From: an uncultured Burkholderiales bacterium
GTDB taxonomy: Bacteria; Pseudomonadota; Gammaproteobacteria; Burkholderiales; Burkholderiaceae_C
Assembly (NCBI GenBank): GCA_903887325.1
Contig: CAISPG010000051.1
Coordinates: forward strand, 1-38,719
Length of the DNA: 38,719 nt
Reading direction: 5' to 3'
Shown here in pieces: positions 27,072-36,913 of the stretch; position 1 is the stretch's first letter, and the number at the start of each line of letters is the position of its first letter. The translations under genes and the position numbers were made by a program. The notes beneath the pieces were generated by a model. That model did no database searches and was not told the DNA's origin. It saw only the letters and a program-made list of their open reading frames with translations.

Positions 27072-28357
27072 AAATACTGGTCATAGGCTCAGGCGGTCGT
27101 GAACACGCACTGGCCTGGAAACTGACAGCTTCGCCTCAAGTGCAAATGGTGTATGTCGCACCCGGCAATGCCGGTGTTGCGCTGAATAAAAATTTACAAG
27201 TGTTGCCCCTGACCGATGTCGTGGCTTTGCGTGAATGGGCGCAGGCCAATGACATATGTTTGACCGTCGTCGGTCCCGAGGCACCGTTGGCCGCCGGGGT
27301 GGTGGACGAATTCCGCGCCCACGGTTTGCGCATCTTTGGTCCGACCCGTGCTGCCGCGCAGCTGGAAAGCTCCAAGGCTTTTTCCAAGGCCTTTATGCAG
27401 CGGCACCAGATTCCCACAGCTACCTACCAGGTGTTTGAAGATGTCGACAAAGCCCACGCTTATGTGAATGCGCAAGGCGCGCCCATCGTGGTCAAGGCCG
27501 ATGGTCTGGCCGCAGGCAAAGGCGTGGTGGTTGCCACCAGTTTGCAAGAAGCCCATGCGGCGATTGACCACATGCTCGCCCCGGATCACTCCGGCATACA
27601 GCACGCAGGCGGCAAAGCCAGGGTGGTGATTGAAGAATGTCTAGAGGGCGAAGAGGCCAGCTTCATGGTCGTGGCGCATGGTCAGGTGGCGGTGGCTTTG
27701 GCAACCTCGCAAGACCACAAACGTCTGCTCGACGCTGACCTCGGTCCGAACACAGGCGGCATGGGCGCATATTCACCCGCGCCGGTGGTCACACCGGAAA
27801 TACATGCACGCGTCATGCGCGAAGTGATTCAACCTACGCTCAAGGGCATGGAATCTGACGGCATTCCCTACACCGGTTTTTTGTATGCAGGCTTGATGAT
27901 CGGCCCGCTTGGCCAACTCAAAGTGCTGGAGTTCAATTGCCGCATGGGCGACCCCGAAACGCAGCCTATATTGATACGCCTCAAAAGCGATTTGCTGGCG
28001 CTGCTGCTGGCCGCCACCGAACCCGAACCTTCCAACCTGGCCAAAACCGAACTCGAGTGGGACCGTCGCGTGGCACTGGGCGTGGTCATGGCGGCCCATG
28101 GTTATCCAGGCACGGTACGCAAGGGCGATGTCATACACGGGCTCAAAGCCGACAAACCCGATGCCATGGTGTTTCATGCGGCCACAGCCGCGCAAGGCAC
28201 TGACATCGTGACCTCCGGCGGGCGTGTGCTTTGCATCACGGCCATGGGCGACACGGTGCGCCAAGCGCAGGCACATGCCTATGAGCTGGTGGACGCCATC
28301 CATTTTGATGGCGCACAGGTCAGGCGTGACATCGGGCACCGGGGCGTCAAGCGTTGA
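27068..28357 (+). CDS. purD: Phosphoribosylamine-glycine ligase
   Basis: The 429-residue enzyme makes GAR from phosphoribosylamine, glycine and ATP in purine synthesis. The N-terminus [17 protein letters not shown] is diagnostic, the ATP-grasp domain shows [17 protein letters not shown] (about residues 138-154) and [11 protein letters not shown] carries the metal-binding residues. The start codon overlaps the stop of yebC (ATGA), so translation is coupled. Confidence 0.99.
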   Translation: MKILVIGSGGREHALAWKLTASPQVQMVYVAPGNAGVALNKNLQVLPLTDVVALREWAQANDICLTVVGPEAPLAAGVVDEFRAHGLRIFGPTRAAAQLESSKAFSKAFMQRHQIPTATYQVFEDVDKAHAYVNAQGAPIVVKADGLAAGKGVVVATSLQEAHAAIDHMLAPDHSGIQHAGGKARVVIEECLEGEEASFMVVAHGQVAVALATSQDHKRLLDADLGPNTGGMGAYSPAPVVTPEIHARVMREVIQPTLKGMESDGIPYTGFLYAGLMIGPLGQLKVLEFNCRMGDPETQPILIRLKSDLLALLLAATEPEPSNLAKTELEWDRRVALGVVMAAHGYPGTVRKGDVIHGLKADKPDAMVFHAATAAQGTDIVTSGGRVLCITAMGDTVRQAQAHAYELVDAIHFDGAQVRRDIGHRGVKR

Positions 28358-28388
28358 CATCGGCCTTATCGATTCAAGGACTTAAACA

Positions 28389-29303
28389 ATGAATCCCGCA
28401 TTTGCGCCAGTGCGCACTTATTTGATGGACTTGCAGCAGCGCATAACCTCGGCGTTGACGCAGTTGGACGGCAAGTCTTTTTTGTCGGACAGCTGGGAAA
28501 AGCCCAAAGGCGAAACATTGCAAGGCAACGGCATCACCATGATCATGGAGCAGGGCAATGTGTTTGAGCGGGCGGGCGTGGGTTTTTCTCACGTCACCGG
28601 CCTTAAGCTGCCGGCTTCAGCCACCCAGCACCGTCCGGAGTTGAACGGCTCGCCGTTTGAAGCCATGGGCGTGTCGCTGGTGTTTCACCCGCGCAATCCA
28701 TATGTCCCTACCGTTCACATGAATGTGCGCGCGCTGATGGCCAGAACCGAAGCCGGTGAACCGGTGGCCTGGTTCGGCGGCGGCATGGACTTGACGCCGT
28801 ATTACGGTTTTGAAGAAGACGCGGTGCATTTCCACAGCACCTGTAAGCAGGCACTTGACGGTTTCGGTGAACATTTGTACCCGCGCTTTAAAACCTGGTG
28901 CGACGAGTATTTCTTTTTAAAGCACCGCAACGAGCCGCGCGGCATAGGCGGTATTTTTTACGATGACTTTTCCGAACTCGGCTTTGACCGCAGTTTTGAG
29001 ATGATGCAAAGTGTCGGCGACCATTTGATCAAAGCGTATTTACCTATCGTCGAAAAGCGCATGAACACGCCTCATGGTGAGCGCGAACGCGATCATCAGC
29101 TTTATCGGCGGGGTCGCTATGTCGAATTCAATCTGGTGTTTGACCGGGGCACGCATTTCGGTTTGCAGTCAGGCGGACGCACCGAATCCATTTTGCTGTC
29201 CATGCCGCCGCTGGTGACCTGGTCTTACCGGCACCAGCCTGAAGAAGGGTCGGCTGAACACCGGCTCTACACCGATTTCCTCAAACCCAAAGCCTGGATT
29301 TGA
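28389..29303 (+). CDS. hemF: Oxygen-dependent coproporphyrinogen III oxidase
   Basis: The 304-residue enzyme decarboxylates coproporphyrinogen III to protoporphyrinogen IX with O2 in haem synthesis. Signatures are [35 protein letters not shown] (with conserved aspartate and histidine) and the C-terminal [25 protein letters not shown] stands 10 bases ahead of the ATG. It indicates an aerobic or facultative life style. It begins the series hemF-nadD-rsfS-rlmH-maf-rng. Confidence 0.99.
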   Translation: MNPAFAPVRTYLMDLQQRITSALTQLDGKSFLSDSWEKPKGETLQGNGITMIMEQGNVFERAGVGFSHVTGLKLPASATQHRPELNGSPFEAMGVSLVFHPRNPYVPTVHMNVRALMARTEAGEPVAWFGGGMDLTPYYGFEEDAVHFHSTCKQALDGFGEHLYPRFKTWCDEYFFLKHRNEPRGIGGIFYDDFSELGFDRSFEMMQSVGDHLIKAYLPIVEKRMNTPHGERERDHQLYRRGRYVEFNLVFDRGTHFGLQSGGRTESILLSMPPLVTWSYRHQPEEGSAEHRLYTDFLKPKAWI

Positions 29304-29929
29304 ACAATTCAAGCCAGCAGCGCATAGGTTTGTATGGCGGCGCTTTTGATCCGCCGCACACAGGCCATCATGCGCTGGCTGCTTGCGCCATCCGTCAATT
29401 GCAACTCGATGTATTGCATGTGTTACCCACCGGCGACGCCTGGCACAAAACCCGCGCGCTCAGCGACGCCACTCACCGCTCGGCCATGGCCGCGCTCAAT
29501 TTCGCCGATTTACCCCAGGTACTGATAGATGAGCGCGAGTTGCTGAGGCAAGGACCGAGTTACACCATAGACAGCTTGCGCGAACTCGTTGATCAATACC
29601 CCGGTGCCGGATTTTTTCTGCTCATGGGTGAAGATCAGGCCGCCCGGTTTGACACTTGGAAAGACTGGCAGCAGATTGCGCAACTGGCGCAATTGGCTGT
29701 GGCGCCGCGTCAAATGCAGGCGCAGTCCGGTGACTCGCTGCATGAGTGGCACAATCACCCCTTGATAAAGGCTACGCTTTTGAACATGCCACTGGAAATC
29801 GTCAGCGCCACCGACATACGTTGCGGCTTAGAACAGGGCTTATTGCCCGGGCAGGCATTGAAGCCATCCGTCTTTCAATATATTCAACACCACCACCTTT
29901 ATATGGACCGCCATGACAGAAGTCTCTGA
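29300..29929 (+). CDS. nadD: Nicotinate-nucleotide adenylyltransferase
   Basis: The 209-residue product starts with TTG 29300, whose last two bases belong to the hemF stop (TTGA overlap). The nucleotidyltransferase fold is shown by [20 protein letters not shown] (T/HxGH motif) and by [14 protein letters not shown] near the end (SxTxIR motif). It makes deamido-NAD from NaMN and ATP. No other start fits because the first strand follows within ten residues. The end overlaps rsfS by 17 bases. Confidence 0.97.
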   Translation: MNNSSQQRIGLYGGAFDPPHTGHHALAACAIRQLQLDVLHVLPTGDAWHKTRALSDATHRSAMAALNFADLPQVLIDERELLRQGPSYTIDSLRELVDQYPGAGFFLLMGEDQAARFDTWKDWQQIAQLAQLAVAPRQMQAQSGDSLHEWHNHPLIKATLLNMPLEIVSATDIRCGLEQGLLPGQALKPSVFQYIQHHHLYMDRHDRSL

Positions 29930-30602
29930 AAAAAAAGACGTACAAAAATTGCAACGCATCGTTGTCGACAGCCTGGAGGATGTCAAGGCGCAGGACATCT
30001 CTGTCTTCAACACGGAGCACCTGTCCCCGTTGTTTGAACGGGTCATTATTGCCAGCGGTACTTCCAACCGCCAGACCAAGGCACTGGCTGCCAATGTGCG
30101 CGACGATGTGCGTGACGGCGGTTTCGGCAAACCGCGTATAGAAGGCGAAGAAAACGGCGAATGGATCATCGTCGACTGCGGTTCGGTGGTGGTGCACATC
30201 ATGCAGCCTGCCATCCGTCTTTATTACCATTTGGAAGAAATCTGGGGTGACAAACCGGTGCGTATCAAGCTAGGCGCGCCGCTTCCCAAGTCTGTGCCCA
30301 AAGCCGTGGAAGTGATTGAACCGGTGGTAAAAAAACCTGCCCGCAAAGCAGCCGGCAAAACATCAACTGACAAAAGCAAAGCCAGATCCCCTCGCGCCTC
30401 AGGCTCAGCAAAACCCGCCGCACCGGCCCGTCAAGCTGCGGCAAGCGCAAAACCTGCAACGGCTAAAAAACCGGCGGCCAAAGCACCCATCAAAAAAGTC
30501 ATTCAGGCCAAACCGGTGGCTGCGAAAAAACCGGCAGCCAAAAAACCTGCGGCAAAAAAAACAGCACCCGCTAAAACCGCTGCCCGCAAGCCGCGTGCAT
30601 GA
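29913..30602 (+). CDS. rsfS: Ribosomal silencing factor RsfS with a histone-H1-like tail
   Basis: The first 120 residues are RsfS ([65 protein letters not shown]), which binds ribosomal protein uL14 and stops subunit joining in starved cells. RsfS proteins usually end near residue 105-125. Here a further 90 residues follow (139-229) made almost only of Lys, Ala, Pro, Arg with repeated KKPAAK units, like histone H1 or bacterial AlgP/HU tails. The tail is coded in the same frame with no break. It probably binds rRNA or DNA, which is inference. Confidence 0.96.
   Translation: MTEVSEKKDVQKLQRIVVDSLEDVKAQDISVFNTEHLSPLFERVIIASGTSNRQTKALAANVRDDVRDGGFGKPRIEGEENGEWIIVDCGSVVVHIMQPAIRLYYHLEEIWGDKPVRIKLGAPLPKSVPKAVEVIEPVVKKPARKAAGKTSTDKSKARSPRASGSAKPAAPARQAAASAKPATAKKPAAKAPIKKVIQAKPVAAKKPAAKKPAAKKTAPAKTAARKPRA
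30327..30599 (+). repeat. Lys/Ala/Pro-rich repeat coding for the RsfS tail
   Basis: Imperfect repeats coding KKPAAK, AKPA and KAPA units fill the last 91 codons of rsfS. The base sequence (AAAAAACC-GGC-G units) is repetitive and A-rich on the plus strand, so length may vary between strains. Confidence 0.75.
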
Positions 30603-31066
30603 AACTCTGGGTGGTAGCCGTAGGCCAAAGGGTGCCGCCCTGGGCACAAACGGCCTGGGACGACTATGCCAAACGTTTTCCGCCCGATATCAAGCTCACG
30701 CTCAAAACCGTCAAGACAGAGCCGCGCGCTTCCAAAACCCTGGCTCAAATTTGGGCTGCTGAACGCAGCCGCATAGACGCAGCCATTCCCAAAGATTGTC
30801 TGCGTGTCTGGTTGGATGAAAAAGGGCAGCAAATCACCACCGCTGCCCTGTCCGGCAAATGGCGTGGCTGGCAGGACAATGCACAAGACGTGGCGTTCAT
30901 CATCGGCGGGCCTGATGGTTTTGATCCTGTTCTGCGCCAAGGTAGACATGAATTACTGGCTCTTTCCAATCTGACGCTGCCGCACGCCATGGTCAGGGTG
31001 TTGCTGGTGGAGCAGCTTTACCGCGCTTGGTCTATGCTGACCAATCACCCTTACCATCGCGAGTAA
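30599..31066 (+). CDS. rlmH: 23S rRNA (pseudouridine1915-N3) methyltransferase
   Basis: The 155-residue SPOUT methyltransferase shows [11 protein letters not shown], with the SAM-binding trefoil knot, and the C-terminal [21 protein letters not shown], typical of RlmH. It methylates pseudouridine 1915 in helix 69 of 23S rRNA. The start overlaps the rsfS stop by 4 bases (ATGA) and the stop overlaps the maf start (TAATG). Confidence 0.99.
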   Translation: MKLWVVAVGQRVPPWAQTAWDDYAKRFPPDIKLTLKTVKTEPRASKTLAQIWAAERSRIDAAIPKDCLRVWLDEKGQQITTAALSGKWRGWQDNAQDVAFIIGGPDGFDPVLRQGRHELLALSNLTLPHAMVRVLLVEQLYRAWSMLTNHPYHRE

Positions 31067-31689
31067 TGAACCTGCCGCTGATTTACCTCGCTTCCCAAAG
31101 CCCGCGCCGTCAACAACTGCTGACGCAAATCGGTGTGTCTTTTGAATTGCTGCTGCCGCGCGACACACACGCCGCAGAAGCACTGGAAACCGCATTGCCG
31201 GGCGAACTGCCGCCCGCCTACGTTAAACGCGTGACCTTGCTCAAACTTCAGGCTGCCAAAGCGCAAATGCAGCATGACCAATTGACCCCAAGACCTGTGC
31301 TGTGTGCTGACACCACCGTGGCTTTGAACGACCTCATTTTGGGCAAGCCGCTTGACGAAGAAGACGCCATCCGCATGCTGAGCACTTTGTCAGGGCAAAC
31401 ACACCATGTTTACACGGCCGTGGCCGTGAGCGCAGGCAAGCGCCACTGGTGCAGTGTGCAGCGCTCCAAAGTTACGTTTGACACACTCAGCTCAAGTGAT
31501 ATTTCATCCTATGTGAAAACTGGCGAGCCTATGGGCAAAGCCGGTGCCTATGCCATTCAAGGACGTGCGGCAATTTTCATCAAGCGCATACAAGGCAGCC
31601 ATTCCGGCATCATGGGTTTGCCGGTGTTCGAAACCAGTCGCTTGCTCCAACGCATCGCCAAGGACCAGACATGCAACACGACATCCTGA
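31066..31689 (+). CDS. maf: Maf/YhdE-type nucleoside triphosphate pyrophosphatase
   Basis: From ATG 31066 the product is 207 residues and begins IYLASQSPRRQQLL a few residues in, as in the family. LCADTTVALNDLILGKPLD, LSGQTHHVYTAVAV and AYAIQGRAAIFIKRIQGSHSGIMGLP point to the YhdE group, which removes dTTP, UTP and modified pyrimidine nucleotides, rather than the YceF (m7GTP) group. An open frame extends upstream to 31027 but lies inside rlmH. The end overlaps rng by 19 bases. Confidence 0.96.
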   Translation: MNLPLIYLASQSPRRQQLLTQIGVSFELLLPRDTHAAEALETALPGELPPAYVKRVTLLKLQAAKAQMQHDQLTPRPVLCADTTVALNDLILGKPLDEEDAIRMLSTLSGQTHHVYTAVAVSAGKRHWCSVQRSKVTFDTLSSSDISSYVKTGEPMGKAGAYAIQGRAAIFIKRIQGSHSGIMGLPVFETSRLLQRIAKDQTCNTTS

Positions 31690-33149
31690 TCAACTGGTCA
31701 CCCCAGGAAACCCGCGTGGCCCTGGTGCAAAACGCTGCTTTGCAGGAAATCCATATTGAGCGTTCGCTGGAACGCGGCCTGGTCGGCAATATTTACTCGG
31801 GCCGGGTTGTTCGCGTATTGCCCGGCATGCAATCGGCGTTCATAGACATAGGCATGGAACGATCGGCGTTTTTACACGTGGCCGATGTGTTCACAGGCGT
31901 GCATGCAAAACATTCAGATGCAGATGCGCAGCATGCCCCGGTGGTGCCCATAGAAAAACAGGTGTTCGAAGGTCAGTCGCTGATGGTGCAAGTCATCAAG
32001 GACCCGATAGGCAGCAAAGGTGCGCGTTTATCCACACAAATTAGCATTGCCGGTCGATTGCTGGTGTTTTTACCGCAAGACAACCACGTCGGTGTGTCGC
32101 AAAAAATTCCTTTAGAAGAACGCGAAGCCTTGCGCCGCCGCCTGGTCAATCTGGCGCACCGTGACGAGGAAAAAGGCGGTTTTATTTTGCGCACCAATGG
32201 CGAAGACGCCAGCGATGCTCAATTGCAGGAAGATATCGATTACTTGCGCAAGACTTGGGCCAAGGTCAAAGTGGCTTCGCAGCAGCTGGCGCCTAAATCT
32301 TTGTTGCATCAGGATTTGAATCTGCTGCAACGCGTGTTGCGCGACATGGTGGATGAATTCACCCAGACCATACGCATAGATTCTCACGAGCAGTTTGAGA
32401 TGCTGCAAAAATTCGGGCTGGAATTCATGCCCTCGGCGGTCGCCAAGCTCGCGCATTACAAAGGCGAGCGCCCGATTTTTGATTTGTTCAATGTCGATGA
32501 AGAAATCAAACAGGCGCTGGGGCGCAAGGTCATGCTGAAGTCGGGCGGTTACCTGATCATTGACCAGACCGAGGCAATGACCACGGTGGACGTGAATACC
32601 GGCGGCTTTGTCGGGGCGCGCAATTTCGAAGACACGATTTACAAAACCAATCTGGAAGCCGCCGGTGCGATTGACAGGCAACTGCGATTGCGCAATTTGG
32701 GCGGCGTGATCGTCACCGATTTCATTGATATGCAGACTTTGGATCACCGCGACTCTGTGTTGGCCGAGTTCAGCAAGCACCTCAAACGTGACAAGGTGAA
32801 AACCACTGTCAGCCCGTTTTCCGCACTCGGTCTGGTCGAGATGACACGCAAGCGCACGCGCGAGTCACTGGCTCAACTGCTGTGCGAACCATGTGCGCAA
32901 TGCCAAGGGCGCGGCATTGTGAATACCGCCAGAACCACGGCCTACAACATATTGCGCGAAATTCTCAGAGAAGCCAGGCAATTCAGTCCGCGTGAATTCC
33001 GGGTACTGGCGGCGCCCGGAGTGATCGATTTATTGCAGGAAGAGGAAAGCTTGCATCTGGCCGGTTTGAGTGAATTCATAGGCAAGCCCATATCGCTGCA
33101 AGCCGAGTTCGGCATTGGCGACGAGCAATTCAATATCGTGTTGCTGTAG
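31671..33149 (+). CDS. rng: Ribonuclease G
   Basis: The 492-residue endonuclease matures 16S rRNA 5' ends and takes part in mRNA decay. The S1 domain is at about 38-125 (GNIYSGRVVRVLPGMQSAFIDIG). The catalytic part has MTTVDVNTGGFVG and GVIVTDFIDM with the two metal-binding aspartates, and CEPCAQCQGRG is the zinc-link. The length equals RNase G and lacks the long C-terminal scaffold of RNase E. It follows maf with a 19-base overlap, as in many Proteobacteria. Confidence 0.98.
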   Translation: MQHDILINWSPQETRVALVQNAALQEIHIERSLERGLVGNIYSGRVVRVLPGMQSAFIDIGMERSAFLHVADVFTGVHAKHSDADAQHAPVVPIEKQVFEGQSLMVQVIKDPIGSKGARLSTQISIAGRLLVFLPQDNHVGVSQKIPLEEREALRRRLVNLAHRDEEKGGFILRTNGEDASDAQLQEDIDYLRKTWAKVKVASQQLAPKSLLHQDLNLLQRVLRDMVDEFTQTIRIDSHEQFEMLQKFGLEFMPSAVAKLAHYKGERPIFDLFNVDEEIKQALGRKVMLKSGGYLIIDQTEAMTTVDVNTGGFVGARNFEDTIYKTNLEAAGAIDRQLRLRNLGGVIVTDFIDMQTLDHRDSVLAEFSKHLKRDKVKTTVSPFSALGLVEMTRKRTRESLAQLLCEPCAQCQGRGIVNTARTTAYNILREILREARQFSPREFRVLAAPGVIDLLQEEESLHLAGLSEFIGKPISLQAEFGIGDEQFNIVLL

Positions 33150-33157
33150 TCGCGCTC

Positions 33158-34912
33158 TTAGGCGCTCAGCTCAGCGCTTTGACCCGCTTGACCGAGTCTG
33201 AACATGTTGGCGTAAGCGCCGTCAGCTTGCATCAATACCGCGTGTGTGCCGGTTTCGATCACACGCCCGGCGTCCATGACCACAATGTGATCGGCTTTTT
33301 CAATGGTCGAAAGACGGTGGGCGATGACCAGGGTGGTGCGGCCTTGCTGGAGTTTTTGCAAAGCGTCCTGCACCATGCGCTCGGATTCATTGTCCAGTGC
33401 CGAGGTGGCTTCATCCAGTATCAACACCGGCGCATTTTTGTACATGGCGCGGGCAATGGCGAGGCGCTGGCGCTGGCCGCCTGACATGGTGGCCGCGTTA
33501 TGCCCGACCAGGGTGTCAATGCCTTGAGGCAGGCTTTGCAGGTAATCGCCCAAATTAGCCGCCAGCAAACATTGCATCACTTTGTCCCGATCCGGTGTCT
33601 GACCGAGGGCCACATTAGCAGCCAGTGTGTCGTTCATGACCACCACGGTCTGGCTGACCATGGCAATCTGGTGGCGCAAATCGGCCAGTTGCCAATCGCG
33701 GATGGAAACACCATCCAGCGAAATATCGCCTTGCGACCAGTCGACAAACCGGGGCAACAAATTGGCCAGCGTGGTTTTGCCCGAGCCCGAACTGCCGACC
33801 AGTGCCACCATTTGACCGGGCCGAATCTCGAGGTTGACCCGGTCCAGAGCCGGGGGCAGGTCCGGCTGGTACTTGACACTGATGTCGTTCAAACGGATAT
33901 GGCCTGTGGCCCTGTCGCAATGAAACTGACCGCCGGTTTCTACCGGGGTGTCGTTAATCAATTCCAAGGCTCGCTCTAAGGCCGCCAGTCCGCGTGTCAA
34001 CGGCCCGGCCACTTCTGACAAATGTTTGATCGGGTTGACCAACATCAGCATGCCGGTGACAAAAGCCGCAAAGCCGCCCACGCTCATGTGGCTGTCCTGG
34101 CTTTGCAGCAAGGCGATGCTGATGACCGCCGACAGCGCCACCGCCGACAGCAATTGGGTCAAGGGGGTGATGCCTGCGTTAGCGACGGTGGTCTTGAGTG
34201 CCAAGCGCACCATGGACTGGCCACGTTGCCTGAAACGTTCGATTTGCATGGGTTGTGCCGCGTGCAAACGGATTTCACGGTGGGCGAGGGCGGTTTCCTC
34301 CACCGCATACGACAAATGGTCAGTGGCTTGCTGGGTGTTTTGGGTCAGTTTGTACAAACGCTTGCTCAGCACCTTCATCAGCCAGGCGACAGACGGGATC
34401 AGCAGGGCCACAATCAGGCTTAATTTCCAGTTCAGGTAAAGCAAATAACCGATGAGCGCGACCAGCGTCAAGCTGTCGCGGACCACGCCAATCGCCGAGC
34501 CGACCAAGGTCTGTGCGCCGATTTGCACTTCAAACACCAAGGTGTTGCCCAGAGCGCTGGCGTTTTGTTGTCGGAACAAGCCCAGGGACGCATCTTGCAA
34601 ACGGTTAAACATTTGCATACGCAGGGTCAACGAGCCGGTTTGCGTGGCTTTGGTGATGGCAACCTGGCCGATGAACATGCCCATCCCGCGCACCCCGAAC
34701 AAACCGATCAGCGCCACCGGCACCAGCCAAACAGGGAAATCAGATTGCTGGAAGCCTTTATCCAGCAAAGGTTGCAGCAATGCCGGCACCATGGGTTCGC
34801 AAATCGCTACCAAAGCCATACAGACCACGGCGGTGACCCAAGCATAGGTCGGGTGAATAAAATATCTACCGCAACGAATCAGGCGGCTGAGAAATAGGGG
34901 TTGAAGGCGCAT
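33158..34912 (-). CDS. msbA: MsbA-type lipid A export ABC transporter
   Basis: The 584-residue half-transporter has an N-terminal membrane domain with about six helices (residues 20-320) and a C-terminal ATPase. Walker A is GSSGSGKTT near residue 372, the signature is MSGGQRQRLAIARAM near 475, Walker B is VLILDEATSALD near 494, and the switch histidine is in VIAHRLS. It flips lipid A-core from the inner to the outer leaflet of the inner membrane. It is convergent with rng after 8 bases and divergent from tolB. It is not next to lpxK, unlike in E. coli. Confidence 0.93.
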   Translation of the reverse strand: MRLQPLFLSRLIRCGRYFIHPTYAWVTAVVCMALVAICEPMVPALLQPLLDKGFQQSDFPVWLVPVALIGLFGVRGMGMFIGQVAITKATQTGSLTLRMQMFNRLQDASLGLFRQQNASALGNTLVFEVQIGAQTLVGSAIGVVRDSLTLVALIGYLLYLNWKLSLIVALLIPSVAWLMKVLSKRLYKLTQNTQQATDHLSYAVEETALAHREIRLHAAQPMQIERFRQRGQSMVRLALKTTVANAGITPLTQLLSAVALSAVISIALLQSQDSHMSVGGFAAFVTGMLMLVNPIKHLSEVAGPLTRGLAALERALELINDTPVETGGQFHCDRATGHIRLNDISVKYQPDLPPALDRVNLEIRPGQMVALVGSSGSGKTTLANLLPRFVDWSQGDISLDGVSIRDWQLADLRHQIAMVSQTVVVMNDTLAANVALGQTPDRDKVMQCLLAANLGDYLQSLPQGIDTLVGHNAATMSGGQRQRLAIARAMYKNAPVLILDEATSALDNESERMVQDALQKLQQGRTTLVIAHRLSTIEKADHIVVMDAGRVIETGTHAVLMQADGAYANMFRLGQAGQSAELSA

Positions 34913-34967
34913 TGGCTACTCAAACTTTGTCGGCTTTCATTATCACCTTTGCCGCCGGTCTACTGGT

Positions 34968-34973
34968 TAGAAT
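34968..34973 (+). promoter_or_regulatory. Possible -10 element for tolB
   Basis: TAGAAT, again within GGTTAGAAT, lies 27 bases before the ATG at 35001. No clear -35 is seen. Confidence 0.3.
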
Positions 34974-35000
34974 GCATGCACTCCACTTAATTTGAAAAAA

Positions 35001-36278
35001 ATGTCACGATCTGCTAGTTTCTTTTTTACACTCGTGTGTTTTATCTTGGCAGGCACCCATCTGGCGCATGCAGAATTCAAAGTGGAAATTTCCGGGGTAG
35101 GTATCACCCAAATACCTATTGCCGTTTCTGATTTTCGCGGCCAGGAAGCTTCGCCGCAAAAGATTGCCGGCATCATCACCGCAGACCTGGAGCGGAGCGG
35201 TCAATTCAAGAGTTCGCCGACCGGCGTGTTACTCGATGAAAACAGCCACCCTGACTTCAATACCATCAAGCAAAACAATATTGATGCCGTATTGACAGGC
35301 AGTATCACCAAGTTAGCTGATGGCCGATTTGATATTCGTTACAGACTATGGGATGCAGTCAAAACCCAGGACCTGGGCGGTCAGAGCTTTATTGCCATGC
35401 CCGGGGACTTGCGTTTGGTGTCACACCGGATTGCCGACCAGATTTATGAAAAATTGACCGGCGACAAGGGCATTTTTTCTACCCGCATCACTTATGTCAC
35501 CAAACAAAACAACCGGCATATGCTGTGGGTGGCTGACGCTGACGGAGAAAACGCCCAGGCGGCGCTCACCAGTCCTGAGCCCATCATCTCTCCCTGCTGG
35601 GCCCCCAATGGCAATGAATTGGCCTATGTTTCGTTTGAATCGCGCAAGCCTGTGGTTTATGTGCATGATGTCGGCTCCGGCAAGCGCCGGGTTCTAGCCA
35701 ATTTCAAAGGTTCCAACAGCGCGCCCGCATGGGCCCCGGATGGCAAGAGCTTGGCTATTGCATTGAGCCGTGATGGCGGCACGCAAATTTTTATTCTGGA
35801 CGCCAAGGGCGGTGAACCCAGACACATTACCCAATCCCCGAGTATTGACACAGAGCCTGTGTTTTCGCCGGATGGTTCAAGTATTTACTTTGTCAGCGAC
35901 AGAGGCGGTTCACCCCAAATTTATCGCGTTCCAGTCAGCGGCGGCGCTGCGCAACGGGTAACTTTTACTGGCACTTATAACGTATCACCTGCGCTCAGTT
36001 TAGATGGACGCTGGCTTAGTTTTGTGTCTCGCGGTGCCAATGGTTACCGGGTTCAGTTGATGGATTTGTCCAATGACAAGGTGACTTCGCTGACAGAATC
36101 CTCGCAGGACGAAAAACCCAGTTTCGCACCTAACAGCAAGCTCATTATGTATGCCACCAAGGTCTCATCTCGCGAAGTTTTAATGACGACTACACTTGAC
36201 GGTAAAATAGGCACCAGATTAGCGGGGCAATCCGCCAATATTCGTGAACCCCATTGGGGACCTTTTTTGAAACCGTGA
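35001..36278 (+). CDS. tolB: TolB, periplasmic component of the Tol-Pal system
   Basis: From ATG 35001 the product is 425 residues; a TTG at 34992 would add three. The signal peptide is MSRSASFFFTLVCFILAGTH with cleavage after AHA (residue 24). An N-terminal alpha/beta domain (about 28-160) is followed by a six-bladed propeller with repeated SPxW-PNG/SPDG-type strands (SPCWAPNGNELAYVS, APAWAPDGKSLAIAL, EPVFSPDGSSIYFVS). It binds Pal and TolA and helps outer-membrane constriction at division. Pal and cpoB follow, but tolQRA do not precede it. Confidence 0.98.
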   Translation: MSRSASFFFTLVCFILAGTHLAHAEFKVEISGVGITQIPIAVSDFRGQEASPQKIAGIITADLERSGQFKSSPTGVLLDENSHPDFNTIKQNNIDAVLTGSITKLADGRFDIRYRLWDAVKTQDLGGQSFIAMPGDLRLVSHRIADQIYEKLTGDKGIFSTRITYVTKQNNRHMLWVADADGENAQAALTSPEPIISPCWAPNGNELAYVSFESRKPVVYVHDVGSGKRRVLANFKGSNSAPAWAPDGKSLAIALSRDGGTQIFILDAKGGEPRHITQSPSIDTEPVFSPDGSSIYFVSDRGGSPQIYRVPVSGGAAQRVTFTGTYNVSPALSLDGRWLSFVSRGANGYRVQLMDLSNDKVTSLTESSQDEKPSFAPNSKLIMYATKVSSREVLMTTTLDGKIGTRLAGQSANIREPHWGPFLKP

Positions 36279-36295
36279 TTAATGGAGTAAGTCCC

Positions 36296-36913
36296 GTGAA
36301 AAAATTTATTTGGTCTTTGCTGATCGTCAGTCTGCTCGCAGCCTGCGCATCAGGCGTGAAACTTAATGATGTCCCGGTTGAAGACAAGTCCGGTGCACAA
36401 GTCAATAATTCTCAGAACAAAGATGCTGATAAGGCTTCCAAGTCTGCCGTACCTTCTTCCAATGCGGCTAACAACAGCAACTCCAGCACAACTTCAGCTT
36501 CAAACTTGCCTGATGCGAAACAATCCGGCGCGCCTGCTCCTGTGAACGCACCTGCTGCTGATGCCGGTATGGCAGGTCCCGCCAATGCTGCCAAAGTTAT
36601 TTATTTTGACTACGACAGTTACATCGTTAAACCTGAGTTTCAAGCTGTGATTGAAGCCCATGCTCAGTATTTGAAAGCCAACCAGCGCGCCAGAGTTTCA
36701 CTTGAAGGCCACACTGACGAACGCGGCAGCCGTGAATACAACCTGGCCTTGGGTCAAAAACGCGCTGACGCAGTCCGCCAAAGCCTGACCCTCTTGGGTG
36801 TCAGCGCTGCACAAATTGAATCTGTCAGCTTTGGTGAAGAAAAACCAGCAGTCGCCGGTAGCGATGAAGCCGCATACGCCAAAAACCGCCGGGCTGAATT
36901 CTTTTACAAATGA
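36296..36913 (+). CDS. pal: Pal, peptidoglycan-associated lipoprotein
   Basis: From GTG 36296 (GGAG about 9 bases upstream) the product is 205 residues. The lipobox LLAAC gives lipidated Cys17. A Ser/Asn/Ala-rich linker (20-95) leads to the OmpA-like peptidoglycan-binding domain (about 98-205) with YFDYDSYIVKPEF, SLEGHTDERGSREYNLALGQ and RRAEFFYK at the end. It anchors the outer membrane to peptidoglycan and interacts with TolB. The linker is longer than in E. coli Pal. It overlaps cpoB by 4 bases (ATGA). Confidence 0.98.
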   Translation: MKKFIWSLLIVSLLAACASGVKLNDVPVEDKSGAQVNNSQNKDADKASKSAVPSSNAANNSNSSTTSASNLPDAKQSGAPAPVNAPAADAGMAGPANAAKVIYFDYDSYIVKPEFQAVIEAHAQYLKANQRARVSLEGHTDERGSREYNLALGQKRADAVRQSLTLLGVSAAQIESVSFGEEKPAVAGSDEAAYAKNRRAEFFYK

